From: Petunia secreta
Taxonomy: Eukaryota; Streptophyta; Magnoliopsida; Solanales; Solanaceae
Reading direction: 5' to 3'
Length of the DNA stretch: 64,000 nucleotides
Assembly: GCA_029990175.1 (NCBI GenBank)
Contig: JARKIP010000030.1
Location: 18,067,501-18,131,500 of the forward strand
Position 1 is the stretch's first letter. Every line of letters starts with the position of its first letter. The notes beneath the pieces are model-generated. The model saw only the letters and a program-made list of their open reading frames with translations. It did not search any database and was not told the DNA's origin. Positions 58,153 to 64,000 of this stretch are shown here, piece after piece. A program made the position numbers and the translations under genes.

Positions 58153-59893
58153 AAACCATCAAAATTGAACCCTTTATTTAACAAACCAGTATATATCTGC
58201 CAAATCCAAGGAACTATGAATCCCCACAAATGTTGATCATGGCCAACTTTGAACTGACCCAATTACTCTACAACGAGCCTAGATACATTTATGAGGTACA
58301 ATGAGGTGTCATTACTAGCTACTAGCATCAAAGAACCCCAAGCAAAGCTTGAAAATGCGATACATCAAACCCACAGAAATAACTCGAGCATTTGTAAGCT
58401 CAAAAGATATACCAAAAACTTGTATTACCCTTCAGAGTCCTAAAAAAACCATACTCGAGATATCCATCTGTCGAATCTCCAATTAATATTATCCAGATGT
58501 CGAGTGGAAACACAATCAAGATGTAATATATGAAAAAGTGAATCACTATACCTACTAGTAAAATACTCACTTAGTCCTCGGGAAATCATAACTAAAACCA
58601 AATCGATAAACAAAACTCAATAACAGATTCCCAAACCAATACAAAATATGCCAACATCTATACCTATTTTCCAACGAATCCTTGTAACATTTGATAGAGT
58701 GCTGACATTCAATACCGACTCCCTAAAAATAGAAGGTCAACCATATTGAGAAGAAACAATCCAACAAAAGCATCCAAGCCCCGAGCTAAGACTATACATG
58801 CTGGTCAAATACCCATTACATCCAATAATTGTCCAAATATTACCAAGGTGCACACAATTCACACCACCACCCACAAAAAAGTATAGAGATGTATCGAAAC
58901 CAATGGAACTCGTTTCAAAGATATCTATCACATCCGTACAAGTCTTCTTCAACCTAATTTCCCACCAAAGGCTCCCCCACTTGAAGCCAAATGCCATCAA
59001 TAACTTATACAAGAAAACTACACTCTAACCTTGTAACAACCTTGGTGCGGTACCATCAATGTCTCGTCAAGCTCTCCAAACTCAATTTGTGCCTAGCACA
59101 ACTCATACCAAGACACACACACATACATACACAGTAGGATGAAATAATATGTCCCTCAACAGTCGTAGCATATCGCTTAAATCTGAAACTTCCAATGGCC
59201 TCATCTTCAATGGCAAGGACAACTGAAAATTTTCTATAATTCTAAAACAAACACTAGCTCATACGAAGATCGAAGAATTCTGTTGGTGTAACTTTCCATT
59301 TTTTTCAAACTCCTCTGAGAACCATCACACCAAATGCTTTATATGAGCTTACATGCTTCCCTTTCACATTTCTAAAGTCCAAGAAGTTCACTTAAAAAAA
59401 TTAAAAACTTGGCAGAGTCCATCTTTATGCCGCTATCAAGAGAAATTTTCATTGCATATTCATTCAAAAGAGAATTGCTCTAAATTGTGAAATCCCTATA
59501 ATGCACAACAATCTCGATAAAACTTATCAAACCACGATATAGCGGAAACCATTACCTTATTCCCTTATTGATTTATTCAAATCAAAGAAATCTGAAACCA
59601 GAATCTCATTTTGAATATATGAACCTTGAATTCGACATATAACATTTGTTGCCTTCATTATAATGCCCTTAAATTTGTGTTGCAAGAACAATGAACCTTC
59701 GCCAACGCGTGAATAAACATTGGAAAAATTTGGTCCTTCACTTTCAAATTCAACGCACGAGATATGGAATGAAAGAAGGGAAATTTTCACTAAATGCTCT
59801 CATAGCCCCTCATAGAAAAGTACAGACGTCTCCGTACTGATCGGTGAGGCACTATTAGGCACTGTTCATGACTTATCAGGACACTAGACCTTG
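58153..59893 (-). other. Tekay region where gag is expected, no gag seen
   Basis: About 1.7 kb between the primer site and the pol remnant shows no gag domain or CCHC knuckle in any frame. Either gag is fully decayed or replaced. LTR similarity argues against long decay, so replacement or an old internal deletion in the source element is more likely. Confidence 0.55.
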
Positions 59894-59905
59894 GCTCTGA
59901 TACCA
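59894..59905 (-). other. Tekay primer binding site (Met-tRNA)
   Basis: GCTCTGATACCA on the plus strand is TGGTATCAGAGC on the minus strand, two bases from the LTR at 59908. This fixes the element orientation. Confidence 0.9.
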
Positions 59906-59907
59906 AT

Positions 59908-62001
59908 TGTCACGACCCAAAATCCTGGATAGTCGTAAGGGTACCCGAACTAACCCCATCGGGCGAACCCACTCTCTATATCAACGTTTAATCTAAAAAA
60001 TATTAAATAAAGAATATAATAAAATTCAAACGATGATTTTTATTACTGAAATACGCGGAATATCCCCCAACACAAATGAAAGGTCTAGTCCTCTACCATA
60101 AGCCATGAATATCTATAAGATAAATGCTGAATAAAATATTCTGAATGTCTGAAACAATAAATGACAGGAATAAAATAATAGAAAGGTGCGCCACCACGGA
60201 ATGAGGATGGTTGGCTCACCGCTGATCAATAGGAAAATCTTCAACTCTGGCCGCGGGGCTCACTGGTACTCGGAACCGTATCTGCCCGAACAGATAATAA
60301 GAAACAATAAAGAAAATAACGTAAGTCAAAAGGACTTAGTAGGTGGGTAGACTAGTTCCTATGAAAGACAGAAAACTAGTCTGAGCAATAAATTAACAGA
60401 ATAGAGGAGGGAGAAAAAAAAAAGGAAACATGTTATAATTCGCTATTTAAATAGTCCATCCAATCACACCATTCAACATCAATAAATCTCATTCAAGAAC
60501 CAATAATTAAACCCAATTAATAAACCGGCAGAATATGTGGGCTAACTCCGAAAAGATGTGATAGTGGACCAACTCCGAGGCTATCAAATGTACCAACTCT
60601 AAAATAGATAGTGGACCAACTCCGAGGCTATCAAATGGACAAACTCCGAAACATTATCAATTGGGCCAACTCCGACATATCAAAGAAATCATAAATTTTC
60701 ATGTCAAACATACACAAAACTTGCAATACTTTAAACAACAACCAGGAGTAAACACAATCCAGGGAAAACAACACATATTCCAAGTAAATATTTAAACACA
60801 GCGAAAAGGTGTAAAAGGTTACACCTTGGGCAGTGCACATACAAGGAACGTATGTACAATATCCCGCGTGGACTAGTTCCACCAAAGAAAGGGATAGAAC
60901 CACCTACCTCAATCTGGAGAAGCAGACCATTACTCAACAACCGCTTGTCCCTGTCGGATCTCCTCCATACGATCTTTCTCTAAGTAGCATAATGGAATAC
61001 GTAATTAATTTAATATATTGTTTCAAATTTCTGAGTCTAGAACTTGTTCTTAAGTCCGCGAACAAATGATATTCCGGAAACACTCGTAACCATGAGTCTA
61101 AAGTTAAAATTACTTTCAATCTTGATATATATTTAAAAGGTAAAATAGATTAACTAAAACCTTTTAAGTAGCATCCTAATAAGTACACGCTCCCAACACT
61201 ATTATAATTTCTCAAGTATCTGCTAGATTAGAAAATTTACGAAAAGTAAATGAAATGAAATGAAATATATATAAAAAAGTATATAATTTTGATTTTTAAG
61301 AGCTAATGCTCTTCGCTGCTACTTCCAATAGTTGTGTGAATTAACTGTAACACAATTTCCAGGACATTGACCTTTTCTCCCTTTTCATTTTATATTTTCT
61401 TTCAACGAGAATAAAAGACTTCTACACTAACTACTGCTTTGAACTCCATCCTTTGCATCCAACGTAATTATTCACCAATCATTGTCATAATTATTCTATT
61501 CGCTCCACTCTCATTATTATCTCAAAGATTCCTATTTTACCATCTATACTATGTGACAAAAAGAGTTCTTGTACCACTAAAATTCAAGTAATTCTCTGGA
61601 CTAACATAAACAGATAATCATCCTGCATTAGACCAAAGATAAGAAGATAATTACCTGAGACCTATCTTTCAAGCTGTAGGAACTACTCCACGGCAAGCTT
61701 TAATAGACGGCGACCGACTGTAAACCCTTACCAAGTTTCATTACAGAGCTTCCTCTTCTTTGTTTTCATTTAAATACTATTCTCAGGCATGGCTCATTGG
61801 GCCCAAAGTGGCTTTGCACGTAATATAGTATCTAATGTCCCTTATTGAGAAGTTGGCCCAATAGGTACTTAATTATTTGTGAAAAATATTCTCCATTGAC
61901 CTAAAAAGAAAATCCTTTTAATAACCCATTAAAGTAACCTTACGATAGCAAGTAAAATATCTAAAAAAAAAATATTATCTATAAAATATTGGGTCGTTAC
62001 A
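59908..62001 (-). mobile_element. Tekay 5' LTR
   Basis: Partner of 53524-55614 with the same ends. The differences are concentrated in the first 230 bases, where I count about 13. Confidence 0.92.
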
Positions 62002-62006
62002 ATGAA
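62002..62006 (+). repeat. Tekay target-site duplication, right (ATGAA)
   Basis: Copy of 53519-53523. Confidence 0.9.
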
Positions 62007-63271
62007 TTGATTTGATACAAAAACAGAGGCAGACAGATTTCTTGGAGCGATTTTGGTCGAAAGCTTTATTTTAATACATTGAGAAAGGAATACAATATGA
62101 CCAACCTCTAAAAGGGTCTTGACGATCAGTCTCTTGGCAACGGAAACCTACCTGACAAGGAAATTGGTGCAAAAATTGAATTACAGCAGTTGGTTGACAA
62201 GTATGAGAGACATTGAGTATCTCTCTCAAAGACACATGGGCATCATGACACACAAATTTGCAAGAAAAGATGACAAATGCACTGAGGTCTTGGTGTTCGA
62301 CAAAAGCCGACTTCCTTTTCAGTCATATATATACCCCTTACCTGAAATCTTTGTCAAATTTTGATTGAGATCCAACCATACCCATCTCCTACTTAAACAA
62401 ACATCGGTCATTTGACCAAAACCCTTATCTTGACTGCTACATAAAGACCTCGAGTAATCTTTTACAATCTCTATACAATTCTTCATAATCTCCAAATTCA
62501 AGTGTTAATCTATCATCGGCGGTCTAGGCATCCTCTTAAGCTTATGTGTCATTTTTATTTTAAACTTGCTAATATGCTAACTCTGTTTTGTGCATGTTGT
62601 CACTTTATTATGGTCGCTTTGCATCAAAACACTGAAATCGGTTAAGAACCTGCATTCAGAAAAAGCTAAAACGGCAAGCCGAGCTGAAAATATTTTCCCC
62701 TAGAACAAAGTCTTTTGAACCACCAGCATATGACACCGAGGAACCTCAGACAATCCCAATTCCACTTCCGTACAACTGTAGTATGGACGAACCAAAATCA
62801 GCTGACATAATACCCACACAAGAGTCGCAAGAGAGAAATCTAATCACTATACAACCATAACTAGCAAAACTCACCACCTCATACTACACCCGACTTACAG
62901 AATAAACAACCTCACTCTGTCAAGACTTTCAACAACAACCTTATCAGGCCCGATACAATTGAGGATAGACAAAAAGACAAAACCTCACGCCTTTACTTTT
63001 TTAGCTCAATCAAGAGAAAATGCATTCAACAAACGAACTACTCCTTAGATACTTATTCCGAAATTTAACCCAACAAAAATATACACCCATCACTAAAAAA
63101 TTCAATACCATGACACTGTAAAATACCCAGCACAACCCAAGACAAATACAGTTTTGGACAACCTCCAATCCCGACAAAATTCAAACACCGAACCTCAGTC
63201 TAAGTATGCAAGTACCCACATAATCAGAGCCATCCAGATACCCAATGTTGCACCAAAAAGACAAATGCAGA
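62007..63271 (+). other. Ogre internal non-coding sequence, continued
   Basis: Continuation of the Ogre body after the Tekay insertion. I see no gag domain yet and no long frame. Confidence 0.5.
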
Positions 63272-63279
63272 TTCAAGAT
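63272..63279 (+). repeat. hAT target-site duplication, left (TTCAAGAT)
   Basis: An 8-bp duplication, repeated at 63990-63997. Confidence 0.92.
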
Positions 63280-63989
63280 TAGGGGTGGGCATTCGGTATT
63301 TCGGAACGGTTTTATCAAATACGGTTCGGTATTTCGGTATACGGTTTTCAAATGGTGGATACCAAATACCATACCAAACTACTTCGGTACAGTTCGGTAT
63401 TTTATATTTCGGTTCGGTTTTATTCGGTGTGGTATTCGGTATACCAAATATTAATTTATTGCAATAAATTATTTTTACAGAAAAAGATAAAACCCACTAG
63501 AAATAAAGGAGAGACCAACTGTCTAATTATTAGAATATCTAAAATCCAAAAAGTTATTTTCCAACAATAGAAGAAAGTGGTTTCTAGGCATTGATTATAA
63601 CATTTAGAACATCCATGATACTATTAACCAATATCATATAGAAACATCAAGTTGCTGAGCAAAAAAGAAAATGCAAGCAACATTTTCGGTACTAGCACAA
63701 CAGTTTGGTAATTGTAGCATATGGGCTGAATTTTAGTTGGATTGGGCTATTGGGCCATTTAATTGTACAGTTGCGCTGGAGCTTGAAGTTGAATGTGTAA
63801 TAAAAAAAAAACTTCGGAATTCGGAATTCCGAAGTTCCGAGACCCTCTTACCATATTCCGAACCGAAATTCCGAAATACCAAAATTTCATACCGAATTCT
63901 GTACCGAATACCGAAATACCAATTCCGAAATTCTGAATTAATTCGGTTCGGTACGGAATTCGGTATTTCGGACTTTATGCCCACCCCTA
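63280..63989. mobile_element. 710-bp hAT-type MITE
   Basis: Ends TAGGGGTGGGCAT and ATGCCCACCCCTA are perfect 13-bp inverted repeats, and the 8-bp target duplication is typical of hAT elements. Both subterminal regions are built from TTCGGTATTTCGG and its inverse, so the element could fold into a long hairpin. No transposase is present. Confidence 0.9.
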
Positions 63990-63997
63990 TTCAAGAT
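63990..63997 (+). repeat. hAT target-site duplication, right (TTCAAGAT)
   Basis: Exact copy of 63272-63279. Confidence 0.92.
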
Positions 63998-64000
63998 AAT

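Larger units (their letters stand above)
53524..62001 (-). mobile_element. Tekay/Del-type chromovirus, young but internally deleted
   Basis: Two LTRs of about 2.09 kb (53524-55614 and 59908-62001), a Met-tRNA primer site next to the right LTR, minus-strand pol remnants and a chromodomain-like C-terminus identify a Tekay-type chromovirus reading right to left. A 5-bp duplication ATGAA flanks it. Gag cannot be recognised and most of the reverse transcriptase is deleted, so the copy could only move with help from another element. Confidence 0.9.
42329..64000 (+). mobile_element. Tat/Ogre-type Ty3/gypsy element, nested and incomplete
   Basis: LTR start TGTTGACACCCAATTTTG at 42329, LTR end GGGTGTTGACA at 49287, primer site TGGCGACTCCGCTGGGGA, long leader, and an ORF upstream of gag (51025-52634). 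These are Tat/Ogre features. Gag-pol is not reached; the element continues past the window edge. It is interrupted by a solo LTR with stray ORF1 sequence, by a Tekay element (53524-62001) and by a hAT MITE (63280-63989). It has itself cut the Athila element. Confidence 0.75.

Noticed and set aside
53523..61119. Paired short ORFs in the Tekay LTRs (for example 54254-54733 and 60631-61119)
   Set aside because: They occur in both LTRs as matching copies, without domains; they are LTR sequence.

Overview
The window is nuclear DNA of a flowering plant, most likely a Solanaceae-type eudicot (inference from the mix of repeats and from the style of the two host genes). It is AT-rich and dominated by nested transposable elements. 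I see two genuine host genes, both on the minus strand and both damaged or incomplete here. They are a hotdog-fold acyl-CoA thioesterase (exon 1 at 9310-9786, exon 2 at 911-1088, later exons not found) and a BIR1-like leucine-rich-repeat receptor kinase (29744-30957) that is cut inside the kinase glycine-rich loop by a copia LTR.

Layout. 1-9,870: the thioesterase, whose first intron (about 8.2 kb) holds a PIF/Harbinger-like MITE split by a 5'-truncated LINE, a probable LTR remnant, a second decayed LINE and a Stowaway MITE next to the 5' splice site. 10,220-22,002: a large, apparently intact Mutator-like element (MULE) with two convergent genes. One is a four-exon gene for a DUF1985 + Ulp1/C48 peptidase protein (+), the other a two-exon MURA-type transposase (-). 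A 70-codon ORF with its own TATA box lies between them. The introns and gaps of this MULE are packed with a palindromic GTGTACAC motif repeating about every 20 bp, and a 174-bp tandem array lies between the two genes. 22,386-24,148: a non-autonomous terminal-inverted-repeat element carrying a minisatellite. 24,672-29,743: repeat fragments and a chimeric copia element whose two LTRs do not match. 31,665-32,430: a 766-bp non-autonomous element with a 13-bp target duplication.

33,415-42,328: a truncated Athila-type Ty3/gypsy element on the minus strand (3' LTR, a plant-transposon-protein ORF in the env-like position, minisatellites, pol). It is interrupted at 42,329 by a Tat/Ogre-type gypsy element on the plus strand that runs to the window end. 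The Ogre LTR contains a Tekay-type solo LTR joined to a stray piece of Ogre ORF1. The Ogre body is interrupted by a complete but internally deleted Tekay chromovirus (53,524-62,001, TSD ATGAA, LTRs about 98.5% alike by eye) and by a 710-bp hAT MITE (63,280-63,989, TSD TTCAAGAT).

The most interesting unit is the MULE. Both genes read inward from the terminal inverted repeats, both have a 5'-UTR intron, and the same palindromic arrays fill both 5'-UTR introns, the coding introns and the central gap while being absent from the exons. All homology statements come from recognising sequence families by eye; no database search was run.
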